Origin: JAISFI01 sp031552335
Lineage (GTDB): Bacteria; Bacteroidota; Bacteroidia; Bacteroidales; Azobacteroidaceae
DNA length: 26,860 nucleotides
Assembly (NCBI GenBank): GCA_031552335.1
Contig: JAVBMQ010000181.1
Coordinates: 1-26,860, forward strand
Reading direction: 5' to 3'
The notes under the pieces are model-generated. The model had not been told where the DNA came from. It saw only the letters and a list, made by a program, of their open reading frames with translations, and did no database searches. The position numbers and the translations under genes were made by a program. Shown one piece after another: positions 1 to 9,518 of this stretch (positions are counted from its first letter, which is position 1; each line of letters begins with the position of its first letter).

Positions 1-1
1 T

Positions 2-1828
2 TTAAGTTGCTTCTACTCGTGTGAAGATGAAATCGACACAGAATATATGTCTACTTTTAAAGAACAGACCATGGGTCAATATATTGAGGAGAATCCGAAC
101 CTTTCCGAATTTGCAACGATTTTGAGGCGTACAAAAACAAGAGGATTGTTAAAGGCTTATGGCGTATTTACTTGTTTTGCTCCTGATAATAACGCACTTA
201 AAAATTTTTATGCTAAAAAAGAAAGAACCTCATTAGATGATTTTACCGATGACGAATTAAAACAGTTTGTTTACGATCATCTTGTAAATGGAGATACAAT
301 TACTTCAGCTCACTTTGGTAAAGGAAGATTAGGGGAAATGACTATGAGTAACAGGTTTTTATCTATATCCTATTCTTCAACAGACATCTTTGTTAATGTT
401 AATTCTAAAATTCTGGAAAAAGATATTTTGGTTCATAATGGTGTAATCCATGTGATAGCAGAAGCAATTGATCCTTCCCGCAACGGAATTGTTGCTGCTA
501 TTTTGGAGGATGAGAAATTTTCCATTTTTGGAGAGGCTTTGATAGCTACCAATTTAGTCGACTCTTTACAAAGAGAATCGGATGACACATACGATCCGAA
601 CGAGCATGCTTATATAATTGAGGATAAAATATCAACAGGCTGGGCGCTTCATGAAATACCGGGGTTGAGAAGATATGGATATACTGTATTTGTGGAGAGC
701 AATGAAACCATGAGTAAAAATGGAATAACAGATTTGGAAAGTCTGAAACAATATGCTGCAAAAGTATATGACAAGGTTTATCCGGATGACGCGGGAATAA
801 CTGATGTTACCAATAGAAAAAATAGCCTGAACCGTTTTGTTGCTTATCATTTGATTAATAAAGAGATGAGTATCGACAGACTGATAGATGCTTATGATAA
901 TGGAAATCAGATCAAAACCTGTGATTTATATGAATATTTGGAACCGATGTGTCCGGGTACTTTGATCGAAATTAAAAAAGAACGAAAAACGGGAAGAACG
1001 AATTTGATTAACTTGATATCTAAGACCGGAAAAGTCATTCAGATTACCGATTATTATGATAAAGAAGCTGCAAACGGTATTTTTCATGAAATTGATGATA
1101 TGTTGGTTTATGACGAAAATGTATTGGCAGAACTTTCAAGTAAACGTTTACGATTCGATTTAGCCAGCTTCTTCCCTGAATTTACTAATAATAACTTCCG
1201 CGGGCATAAAAATTCTTTTCCTACTCCACATACCTGGTTCCCCTTGGGATATCTGGAACGGTTTGAAGGATCAGAACAAACCTCTTTAGGGTATGTAGGT
1301 TCTAATGATGCGCTTATGGATTATCAGGGAGATGAACTTTTTATGGAAGTATCGGCAGGAAAACTATATGACTTTACAATAATAACTCCTCCGGTACCCG
1401 CAGGTACGTATGAGGTAAGGATAGGCTATCTTGCCACCGGAGGCCGTGGAGTATGCCAGGTTTATTTTGACGGAATGCCTACCGGTGTACCTATCAATAT
1501 GAATGATGACGCTACTAATTCAAAAACTGCCTGGAAATTGGCTGGTTCAGATTCAAGCGACCCGTTTGGATATGAGAATGATAAAATGATGCGTAACCAG
1601 GGATATATGAAAGGACCGGCCTGTTTTACTGCACTTGATAAACGTTGGTCCAAAGCCGCTAATGCACGGCTGGCCTCTAATGCATTAAGGAAAATTTTAG
1701 GTATTTATTATTTTGATGGGGCGGATAACCACCGTTTATCCGTAAAAGGATTAAGTAATGGACAATTTATGCTTGATTATATGGAATTTGTTCCTACCAG
1801 CGCATTGGCTTCGGAAGATATATATTGA
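2..1828 (+). CDS. Fasciclin (FAS1) domain lipoprotein, 5' end cut by window edge
   Basis: The reading frame is open from base 2, before the first ATG at base 47. The visible upstream codons read LSCFYSCEDEIDTEY, which looks like the end of a lipoprotein signal peptide with its cysteine just before an acidic stretch. The true start therefore lies left of the window and the ATG at 47 is internal. Counting from that ATG, residues about 10 to 165 form a FAS1 domain, with a TVFAPTNEAF-like strand (VFTCFAPDNNAL) and the usual late NGVIHVIAEAI strand. Residues about 185 to 365 look like a second, more divergent FAS1 unit (YTVFVESNETM). The C-terminal 220 residues are a different, beta-rich module (AGTYEVRIGYLATGG, VCQVYFDG) resembling a carbohydrate-binding sandwich. 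The protein is probably an outer-membrane or surface lipoprotein; its ligand is unknown. It is the first visible member of the fasciclin/SusCD run, 42 bases before the next gene. Confidence 0.85.
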   Translation, partial: LSCFYSCEDEIDTEYMSTFKEQTMGQYIEENPNLSEFATILRRTKTRGLLKAYGVFTCFAPDNNALKNFYAKKERTSLDDFTDDELKQFVYDHLVNGDTITSAHFGKGRLGEMTMSNRFLSISYSSTDIFVNVNSKILEKDILVHNGVIHVIAEAIDPSRNGIVAAILEDEKFSIFGEALIATNLVDSLQRESDDTYDPNEHAYIIEDKISTGWALHEIPGLRRYGYTVFVESNETMSKNGITDLESLKQYAAKVYDKVYPDDAGITDVTNRKNSLNRFVAYHLINKEMSIDRLIDAYDNGNQIKTCDLYEYLEPMCPGTLIEIKKERKTGRTNLINLISKTGKVIQITDYYDKEAANGIFHEIDDMLVYDENVLAELSSKRLRFDLASFFPEFTNNNFRGHKNSFPTPHTWFPLGYLERFEGSEQTSLGYVGSNDALMDYQGDELFMEVSAGKLYDFTIITPPVPAGTYEVRIGYLATGGRGVCQVYFDGMPTGVPINMNDDATNSKTAWKLAGSDSSDPFGYENDKMMRNQGYMKGPACFTALDKRWSKAANARLASNALRKILGIYYFDGADNHRLSVKGLSNGQFMLDYMEFVPTSALASEDIY

Positions 1829-1870
1829 TAAATGTTAATTTTTTCGGTGTAAACTGGTTATAAATCACTA

Positions 1871-4495
1871 ATGAAAAACAATATGAGAGATTATTTTCAA
1901 AATAAAGCATATCCGGGAATTCGCAGTTTCGTTATGTTACTGATGGCGGGTTTATTACTCGTAGCCTGCGAGAGAGAGTATATTTATGATATTGAGGAGC
2001 CGGTTAGTCCGGATGGAAAACCTTATCAAAGCATTTATCAAAGTTTGAAGGAAAAAGGCAACTTCACTAATTATGTCCGCTTAATCGAAGATTTAGACTA
2101 TAAGGATATATTGAGCCTTACCGGGAGTAAAACGATTTTTGCAGCTGATGACAGCGCTTTTGAAGAATTTTTCAAGTCCAATCCCTGGGGTGTTACAGCG
2201 TATGAAAATCTATCCCTGAGTCAAAAAAAACAGCTGTTTAATTTCTCAATGATCAATAATGCCTATACGATAGAAAAATTATCTAACTATTATGACGGGC
2301 AGTTTCATGAAGGGATGGCTATGCGTCGTCCGACTGCATTGTCGGCAATGGATAGTGTTCCTTTTGAGACACAATTACCTGAATCGCCTTATTGGGATGC
2401 CTATCGTTCAAAAGGCTTATACTTAATAAAAGACAACGTCAGATCAACAGGTAATAGCGATATTCCATTGATATTCTTTTCCCAACAATTTATGGACAGG
2501 GGAGGAATGACTAACAATGATTTTTCATTTCTGTCGGGAGGAAAAATAAGAGAGACAGATGATTTTCATATTTTCAATAGTAAAGTCATTGAAAGGGATA
2601 TTGTGTGTAAAAATGGATACATACACGTATTGGATAATGTGTTGGTTCCCCCTGTAAATATGGCTGAATACCTGACATCCAATAGTGAAATATCTATTTT
2701 CTCAGATATGCTGGATCGTTTTTGCGCACCTTATTATGATGCAGCCCATACAGCCTTGTACAAGCAATTACATCCGGGTTTTACGGATTCTATATTTAAT
2801 AAAATTTATTTCTCATTGTATGGCGGAGTTTATGCCGCACCTGATGGAACTCCTGTTTCATTATTGCCTTTTAATCCGGGATGGAATGCTTATGCAGTAT
2901 TATCTACTTCACGATCAGCAGTTTATCCGGACGTGGCAGCCATGTTTGTCCCCACAAATGAAGCAATGAATAACTATTTTAATAATGATATAACCGGAAT
3001 GTTATTAAAAGAGCGTTATGGCAGTTGGGAAAATTTTCCGGAGAATGTGGCTATTTCTTTCTTAAAGAGACATATGAGAACTTCTTTGATGGAATCCTTG
3101 CCCAGTAAATTCTCTAAAATGGTGGATGATCAGAATTATCAAATGAAAGTTTCGGAAGCGGATATTCTGAAAGAACACAATTATATGGCTGTTAATGGAG
3201 AAGTTTATGTCACTAATAAGGTATATACGCCGGTAGATTTTATTTCGGTATACGGACCGGTTTTGTTAAGCGAAGATACTAAAGTAATGAACTGGGCGAT
3301 TAGTTATCCGTCAGACGTAGCGGTAGACGGAACCCCGTTTGCGTTTTATCAACTTTATTTGAACTCATTGGTGGTAAAATATGGCCTGTTTATCCCTTCG
3401 GATGAATATTTTAACAAATATATCGACCCGGTAGCTTATGGCCAGGCAGGAGTTCAGGGCGTATTAAAATATTGGTACAATGAGGAAGCTACGACAGTTA
3501 ATGCTACCATATATGGATATAATAAATCAACCGACGAAATAGGCGATTCCATTGGCGTAATTAGGGATCCGGCTTTTTTGCAGAATCGTTTGTGGAAATT
3601 GTTAGACTCCCATGTGGTGGTAGGTGATATTTCCAAAGATGGTTATTATATAACAAAATCTAACGATATAATACATGTTCAGAACGAAGGTAATTCTATA
3701 CAGGGAGGATTTAATATCGAAAAAAATACAACTGCTAATGTAATACGGAAATTTAAGCAGGAGAATGGTTCAACATATCTGTTAGATAGTCCTATACAAC
3801 AAACATTACAATCAATCTATTCTGTATTGGGAGATCTGCAGAAAGACGATTTTTCCCTGTTTTTTGAATTGTTGAATGATGTACCTCTTGATTTTGTTTC
3901 CGAAATTCCACCTATATTCACTGCCCGGGGTATGGATTATTGTGTAAGCTTTTTAAATGCTTATAATTACACGGTTTATGTGCCTTCAAACAATGCCATA
4001 AATAAAGCAATCAATGATGGAATTATAAAAACATGGGATGTGATCAATGGTTTACCACAAAGTGAACGCAAAAAAGAAACATTGAATATGGTGCGCTTTT
4101 TACGTTATCATTTTCAGGATAGAGCAGTGTTCGTAGGACAAGGTGTAATAAATAGTACATATGATTCGAATACGTTGAAATTAGAGGAAGACCCATCTTC
4201 TTCTCATTGGGGAACTTCGGCTAATAAATATTACAAATTGGGTGTTAAAAGTGTTGATGGAACCATTGAATTGACTACCGAATCAAACGGTAAGGCTAGG
4301 GTTATCACTAAAAAAGGTTATCACAATCTTATTGCAAAAGATTATGTTTTTAATACAAACACATCACTTCCTTCTAATTTTAAGAATGTAGACGGTACGG
4401 GTGCGGCTGGGGCGGCTGCTTTTACTTCTTCTAAGATAACGACTTCGTCTTCTGCGGTTATTCATTTAATTGATAACGTATTAACATTTAAATGA
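1871..4495 (+). CDS. Lipoprotein with about four FAS1 domains
   Basis: The 874-residue product has a long N-terminal signal peptide ending in the lipobox LLVAC (Cys33) followed by acidic/charged residues, so it should be a lipoprotein, likely exported to the outer membrane. I see four FAS1-like units: about 47-260 (TIFAADDSAF, then NGYIHVLDNVL), 265-455 (AMFVPTNEAM, then VNGEVYVTNKVY), 460-620 (GLFIPSDEYF, then NDIIHVQNEG), and 640-874 (TVYVPSNNAI, then AVIHLIDNVLTFK). Fasciclin domains generally mediate adhesion or protein-protein contacts, so a structural or substrate-binding accessory role for the downstream transporter is plausible, but this is inference. It ends exactly at the last FAS1 strand, with no extra C-terminal module, unlike the two other fasciclin proteins here. 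The SusC gene starts 75 bases downstream; I saw no promoter or terminator in that gap. Confidence 0.85.
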   Translation: MKNNMRDYFQNKAYPGIRSFVMLLMAGLLLVACEREYIYDIEEPVSPDGKPYQSIYQSLKEKGNFTNYVRLIEDLDYKDILSLTGSKTIFAADDSAFEEFFKSNPWGVTAYENLSLSQKKQLFNFSMINNAYTIEKLSNYYDGQFHEGMAMRRPTALSAMDSVPFETQLPESPYWDAYRSKGLYLIKDNVRSTGNSDIPLIFFSQQFMDRGGMTNNDFSFLSGGKIRETDDFHIFNSKVIERDIVCKNGYIHVLDNVLVPPVNMAEYLTSNSEISIFSDMLDRFCAPYYDAAHTALYKQLHPGFTDSIFNKIYFSLYGGVYAAPDGTPVSLLPFNPGWNAYAVLSTSRSAVYPDVAAMFVPTNEAMNNYFNNDITGMLLKERYGSWENFPENVAISFLKRHMRTSLMESLPSKFSKMVDDQNYQMKVSEADILKEHNYMAVNGEVYVTNKVYTPVDFISVYGPVLLSEDTKVMNWAISYPSDVAVDGTPFAFYQLYLNSLVVKYGLFIPSDEYFNKYIDPVAYGQAGVQGVLKYWYNEEATTVNATIYGYNKSTDEIGDSIGVIRDPAFLQNRLWKLLDSHVVVGDISKDGYYITKSNDIIHVQNEGNSIQGGFNIEKNTTANVIRKFKQENGSTYLLDSPIQQTLQSIYSVLGDLQKDDFSLFFELLNDVPLDFVSEIPPIFTARGMDYCVSFLNAYNYTVYVPSNNAINKAINDGIIKTWDVINGLPQSERKKETLNMVRFLRYHFQDRAVFVGQGVINSTYDSNTLKLEEDPSSSHWGTSANKYYKLGVKSVDGTIELTTESNGKARVITKKGYHNLIAKDYVFNTNTSLPSNFKNVDGTGAAGAAAFTSSKITTSSSAVIHLIDNVLTFK

Positions 4496-4570
4496 ATGGA
4501 CTCATTTGAGAACTTCGTTTTTTAAAGATACAAAGAATATGAAGTTTTTATTGGCCTTAAAAAATATAGT

Positions 4571-7500
4571 ATGTATATGAAATATAATTTAGTATTTATT
4601 GTATGTCTTTTCATCTTCAATTCCTTTTCTTTGAAAGGATTGGCACAGGGTGGTAAAGATGGTGTTATTATACAGGGTATAGTAACTTCGGTTGCAGATA
4701 AAGAACCTCTTATTGGTGTGAGTGTTACCGAACTTGATGCTACAAACCGGGTTGTTACAGGAGCAGTTACGAATATAGACGGACAATATGTTATCCGGGT
4801 TTCAAATCCGAAAAACCGTTTGGCTTTTTCTTACTTGGGCTACAAAAAAAATGTAGTAAAAATAGAAGACAGAACAAAAATTAATGTTGTGATGCAGGAT
4901 GATGCCCGGTTAATCGATGAAGTTGTGATTACCGCCACTAAAAAAACCGGACAGGGAGGGTTTTCAATACCCACCCGTGAAGTCAGCACTGCTGTTCAAA
5001 CCATAAATGCCAAGGAGTTTGAAGGATTGCAGGTGACATCGATTGACGATGCCCTTCAAGGACAAATCGCCGGATTGGATATAGTGTCAAGTTCCGGAGA
5101 CCCGGGAAGCCCTGCAACCATGCGTATTCGTGGAGTTAACTCAATTAATGGCGATTCTCAACCATTAATCGTGTTGAATGGAGTTCCTTATTCGTTGGAT
5201 ATAGATCCCAATTTTGATTTTGCCAATTCAAATGACGAGCAATATGCCAATATGTTAAGTATAAACCCGGATGATATTGAAGATATCCAGGTATTGAAGG
5301 ATGCGGCGGCTTCTGCTATTTGGGGTACAAAAGGTGCTAATGGGGTTATTATGATTACTACAAAAAAAGGAGTTTCCGGTCCTACAAGGGTCGACTATTC
5401 TTATCGATATACACAAACCAAACAGCCGGCCGGCCGGAAAATGCTTACCGGTGATGATTATACCATGTACATCAAGGAGGCTTACCTGAATCCAAGACAG
5501 GATGATAATGCCAATAATAACCCGGAGTATAATTACGATAAGAATTTCCCTGATTATGAGAACTATAATAATAATACGGATTGGAGAAAAGAAGTTATTC
5601 AGACCGGACATATTCATAATCACAACTTTACTATTTCCGGTGGGGGTGAACGTGCAACATACCGGATGGCGGGAGAGTATCTAACACAAGACGGAACTAT
5701 TATCGGACAACATCTGGAACGTATATCGTCCCGCCTGTTTTTTGATTATAAAGTTTCAGACCGCATTCAATTTGTTTCAGAAACTGCTTTTACGTATACT
5801 GATAATGATAAAAGTTATGACAAATTTTTAGATATAGCTTATAATAAAATGCCGAATGTGAGTGTTTATGCCCAGGATAGATACGGTAATAATACTGCGG
5901 AATTTTATAATATACCATTAGATTCAAGGATAAATGACAGTCAGAAGAAACTTAGAAATCCGGTGGCGCTATCAGAATTGGCAACCAATCGCTCACGTTC
6001 AACACGCATATTGCCTCAAATAGGTTTGCGTTATTATCTGCTGGATCCCTCGGTACATATTTTACGATTCAATGCGGATGCATCATTTGACTTAAGTAAA
6101 GATCAGGCGAATCTGTTTTTACCCAGGAGTGCAACCAATTTGATTTGGTCTGATGGAGGTGCAAACAGCGCGGAAGATGCTTCTTCCGAACGATTGAATG
6201 TCTTTGTGGACGCCAACCTGATGTTTGTGCCTAAATTTAAAAATGAAGATCATTCGTTGTCTCTTTACGGATCAATGCAGCTAACTACAGGTAATGGTTC
6301 CAGCCAAAAAGTCATCACATCCGGTTTGGCTTCGTATAATGCAACAGATGCTTCTAATGACGGATATCTGGAAAAGTTGGAAACCGGAAGGTCTTCATGG
6401 AGAGGAATTGGATTTCTGGCGAGAGGACATTATGCTTATAAGGGCAAATATATTGTATCAGGATCATTGCGTAGAGACGGGAGTACACGGTTTGGAAAAG
6501 GAAACCGTTGGGCTACTTCTCCCGGAGTTTCAGCAAAATGGATTATTTCCGATGAACCGTTTCTTGATATGACCGATAAATGGTTAAGCATGCTTGCTCC
6601 ACGCGTTTCATGGGGGATTAGCGGAACTCCGCCAGGAGCTGAATATTTGCATTACAGCCGTTATTCCGTTTATGGAACGTATTTGGGTACGCCGGCGGTA
6701 AAACCTTCTTCTTTGAGGCTTGACGGATTAAGAAGGGAAACGGCAAATTCTATAAATCTGGGATTGGATCTGGGATTTTTCGATTATAAATATGGATTGG
6801 ATTTTAATTTTTATAAAACCCGGGTAGAAGATATGCTTTTCAAAGATGTAAATATATCCAACACTTCAGGTTTCTCAGGATTGTCTTTTATCAATGGTGG
6901 GATTATGGAAAATAAAGGTTGGGAATTATATATAAATTTTAACAGATTTGTAGATGTGAAAGACTTTTCCATGAACTTTAAATTGAATTTTGCAGACAAT
7001 ACAAACACAATTATTAAATTGGATCCTACCTTGCTTACAAGTTGGAATTCGGGTTTTGATTATAAAAACGGAAGTTATCTGACGCGTATACAGGAAAATA
7101 ATTCATATGGTTCTATTTATGGATTCAGGTATAAAGGGACTTACAAATATGATAAATATGAAACAGCCATGAAGAAAGAAGGAGCTATTCTGGATGCTAA
7201 CGGAAAACTTCTGGCTCCTTTTGCCGTAGATGAGGAGGGAAATGTGATTCTGGATCAAAACGGGAAACCGAAACCCATGTATTTTTCATATAATCAACAA
7301 GCTACTCGATATCAATTCAGGGGAGGAGATGCTATGTATGAAGATGTGAATAATGATGGAATAATAGACGAACTGGATATTGTTTATCTTGGAAATTCTA
7401 ACCCTAAGTTGAATGGAGGTTTCGGATTGGATTTAAGATATAAAAGGTTTTCAATCAGGTCGTTTTTTAATTTCCGCTATGGAAATAAGATTGTAAATAC

Positions 7501-7903
7501 AGCCCGGATGAATGCTGAAAATATGTATTCGGATAACAACCAGAGTATAGCAGTTAACTGGCGCTGGAGAAGAGATGGAGATGTGACGGATATGCCAAGG
7601 GCCCTCTACAATTATGGTTACAATTGGTTAGGGAGTGACAGGTATGTGGAAGACGGATCATTTTTGCGGTTCAAATATTTGCAATTTAATTATGATGTAC
7701 CGAAATCTTTTCTGAACAAGTATTTCATGAATCAGTTAACGTTATACCTGACAATCAACAATTTGTATGTCTGGACAAAATATACGGGAGTGGATCCGGA
7801 GGTAGGTTATGGAAATTTGAGATCAGGGAGGGGAATCAGTTTTGATGGCAACAGCACGCCAAGGTCAAAAGATTTCGTATTCGGAATATCAATAGGAATT
7901 TAA
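4571..7903 (+). CDS. SusC/RagA family TonB-linked outer membrane transporter
   Basis: The 1110-residue protein has a signal peptide ending GLA-Q near residue 26. It is followed by a carboxypeptidase-D-like regulatory domain (about 33-110, IQGIVTSVADKEPLIGVSV), a plug domain (about 128-250, with ATMRIRGVNSING, IVLNGVPYS and VLKDAAASAIWG) and a large C-terminal beta-barrel ending DFVFGISIGI. These are the hallmarks of SusC-like TonB-dependent transporters, which import oligosaccharides or peptides with a SusD lid. Size is normal for the family. There is no N-terminal FecR-interaction (STN) domain, so it does not look like an anti-sigma-coupled transducer. A second ATG two codons downstream (4577, MKYNLVF) is an equally good start. 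The cognate SusD follows after 11 bases. The substrate is not deducible from the sequence. Confidence 0.95.
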   Translation: MYMKYNLVFIVCLFIFNSFSLKGLAQGGKDGVIIQGIVTSVADKEPLIGVSVTELDATNRVVTGAVTNIDGQYVIRVSNPKNRLAFSYLGYKKNVVKIEDRTKINVVMQDDARLIDEVVITATKKTGQGGFSIPTREVSTAVQTINAKEFEGLQVTSIDDALQGQIAGLDIVSSSGDPGSPATMRIRGVNSINGDSQPLIVLNGVPYSLDIDPNFDFANSNDEQYANMLSINPDDIEDIQVLKDAAASAIWGTKGANGVIMITTKKGVSGPTRVDYSYRYTQTKQPAGRKMLTGDDYTMYIKEAYLNPRQDDNANNNPEYNYDKNFPDYENYNNNTDWRKEVIQTGHIHNHNFTISGGGERATYRMAGEYLTQDGTIIGQHLERISSRLFFDYKVSDRIQFVSETAFTYTDNDKSYDKFLDIAYNKMPNVSVYAQDRYGNNTAEFYNIPLDSRINDSQKKLRNPVALSELATNRSRSTRILPQIGLRYYLLDPSVHILRFNADASFDLSKDQANLFLPRSATNLIWSDGGANSAEDASSERLNVFVDANLMFVPKFKNEDHSLSLYGSMQLTTGNGSSQKVITSGLASYNATDASNDGYLEKLETGRSSWRGIGFLARGHYAYKGKYIVSGSLRRDGSTRFGKGNRWATSPGVSAKWIISDEPFLDMTDKWLSMLAPRVSWGISGTPPGAEYLHYSRYSVYGTYLGTPAVKPSSLRLDGLRRETANSINLGLDLGFFDYKYGLDFNFYKTRVEDMLFKDVNISNTSGFSGLSFINGGIMENKGWELYINFNRFVDVKDFSMNFKLNFADNTNTIIKLDPTLLTSWNSGFDYKNGSYLTRIQENNSYGSIYGFRYKGTYKYDKYETAMKKEGAILDANGKLLAPFAVDEEGNVILDQNGKPKPMYFSYNQQATRYQFRGGDAMYEDVNNDGIIDELDIVYLGNSNPKLNGGFGLDLRYKRFSIRSFFNFRYGNKIVNTARMNAENMYSDNNQSIAVNWRWRRDGDVTDMPRALYNYGYNWLGSDRYVEDGSFLRFKYLQFNYDVPKSFLNKYFMNQLTLYLTINNLYVWTKYTGVDPEVGYGNLRSGRGISFDGNSTPRSKDFVFGISIGI

Positions 7904-7914
7904 AAATAATAGCA

Positions 7915-9489
7915 ATGAAAAATTATATAATAATCGGATTGTCTTTTTTATTTGTCTTAGGAACAGCAAGTTGTGATGACTGGTTAGAAATGAAACCGGA
8001 AAATGAGATTGTCCTGGAAGATTTTTGGAAAACAAAAACGGATGTGGAGTCTGTGCTCTCTGCCTGTTACAGAAGTTTGAGTGAAAGAGCCGCTATTGAA
8101 CGGATGATTGTTTGGGGAGAATTACGCTCGGATAATATGGTAGGAGGGAGAATTCAATCTTCCGATATGACCCGGATATTAGACGGCAATCTTACATCCC
8201 AAAATACTTATGCCAATTGGGGCGCTTTCTATAGTACGATAAATATTTGTAATACGCTTTTGTATTATGCGCCGCAAGTACTGGATAAAGATCAAAATTT
8301 CACCCAAAGGGATTTGAACCTGGTACGGGGAGAGGCCATTACTTTACGGGCGTTGGCATATTTTTATCTGGTACGGGCATTCCGGGATGTTCCTTTGATT
8401 ACGGATCCGAGTATCAATGATACACAAGATTATAATAAACCGCAAGATGCGGAACAGGTAGTATTGGATTTTATCATCAGTGATTTGAAAGAGGCAATAT
8501 CAAATAATTGGTTGAGAGATAGTTATGGAGATAACGAACGTAACAAGGGACGCATTACCCAAAGTGCGGCAAATGCCTTGTTGGCAGATATATATCTTTG
8601 GAAAGATGATTACGAAAACTGTATTAAATGTTGTGATAAAATTTTAGCAAATACCGATTTAAAGTTAATCAAGGAAAAAGAACAAATGTACAGCCAGGTT
8701 TTTTACCGGAAAAACTCAACCGAATCCATTTTTGAGATACAGTTCGATGAAGATGATATGAAAAATTTGGCGATAACAGATTGGTATTGCAGTCTTGAAA
8801 ATTATCTGGGATACATCTCTTTCCCTCCTGCGTTGGGATATGATCTCATCACAGGTTATACCGGAGCTCATAGCCCGTTTAATTATAAAGTGGGAACCGT
8901 ATATGAATCGGTTAAAGATATTCGCTCATGGAATTTCATCCGTAATTTTCCGGAAAGTGGCATATTCTCTATTTTTAAATATGGAGGAAGAAGCGTTACC
9001 AAAACGGAAAACTACAAGCCCAGTTATTATAATAGTAGCGTTACATCCAATTGGATTGTATACCGCTTGTCCGATATCATGTTGTTGAAAGCGGAAGCGT
9101 TGGTGCAACAAGGGAAAGAGGAGGACTGGAAAGATGCTGTTTCATTGATTAATGCCGTTTATTTGCGTTCGAATGAAGATGGAATACCTCTTAATGCTTC
9201 TCTTTACACGACAAAATTTGAGAGGGAAAGGTTAGTGATGAGGGAACGTCAGCGTGAACTCCTTTTTGAAGGAAAACGTTGGTTTGACCTGATGAGGATG
9301 GCAAGAAGGGAAAAGGATGTTACGAATCTGAATCTGCTTGTAACAGCAAAAAGAGATGACTCTCCGGCTCCTTTAGGCGCTTTGGTACTGGATGCCATTT
9401 ATATGCCTGTTGCTAAAAGTGAATTAGACGCAAATAAGAATTTGGTACAGAATAAATTCTATAAAGAGTCTGAAACCACGGGAAAATAA
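7915..9489 (+). CDS. SusD/RagB family nutrient-binding lipoprotein
   Basis: The 524-residue product starts with a short signal peptide and lipobox GTASC (Cys20), followed by DDWLEMKPEN, a typical SusD beginning. The N-terminal SusD-like region has the tetratricopeptide-type helices (RGEAITLRALAYFYLVRAFRDVPL, about residues 140-162). The C-terminal RagB/SusD region contains the classic RERQRELLFEGKRWFDLMRM motif near residues 444-463. SusD proteins are outer-leaflet lipoproteins that cap the SusC barrel and bind the substrate. Full length and intact. It lies 11 bases after its SusC partner and 8 or more bases before the third fasciclin gene, so it sits inside the operon. Family assignment is secure; the bound ligand is unknown. 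Confidence 0.95.
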   Translation: MKNYIIIGLSFLFVLGTASCDDWLEMKPENEIVLEDFWKTKTDVESVLSACYRSLSERAAIERMIVWGELRSDNMVGGRIQSSDMTRILDGNLTSQNTYANWGAFYSTINICNTLLYYAPQVLDKDQNFTQRDLNLVRGEAITLRALAYFYLVRAFRDVPLITDPSINDTQDYNKPQDAEQVVLDFIISDLKEAISNNWLRDSYGDNERNKGRITQSAANALLADIYLWKDDYENCIKCCDKILANTDLKLIKEKEQMYSQVFYRKNSTESIFEIQFDEDDMKNLAITDWYCSLENYLGYISFPPALGYDLITGYTGAHSPFNYKVGTVYESVKDIRSWNFIRNFPESGIFSIFKYGGRSVTKTENYKPSYYNSSVTSNWIVYRLSDIMLLKAEALVQQGKEEDWKDAVSLINAVYLRSNEDGIPLNASLYTTKFERERLVMRERQRELLFEGKRWFDLMRMARREKDVTNLNLLVTAKRDDSPAPLGALVLDAIYMPVAKSELDANKNLVQNKFYKESETTGK

Positions 9490-9518
9490 TCGATTGAATG
9501 ATTGTGAATTTATATAGT

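Noticed and set aside
47..49. ATG at 47 as the start of the first fasciclin gene
   Set aside because: The frame is open back to base 2 and encodes what looks like the end of a lipoprotein signal peptide, so the true start is outside the window.
5255..5684. Overlapping antisense and sense open frames inside the first SusC gene
   Set aside because: They are repetitive Ile/Asn-rich translations of the AT-rich Asn/Tyr codons of SusC, with no family features.
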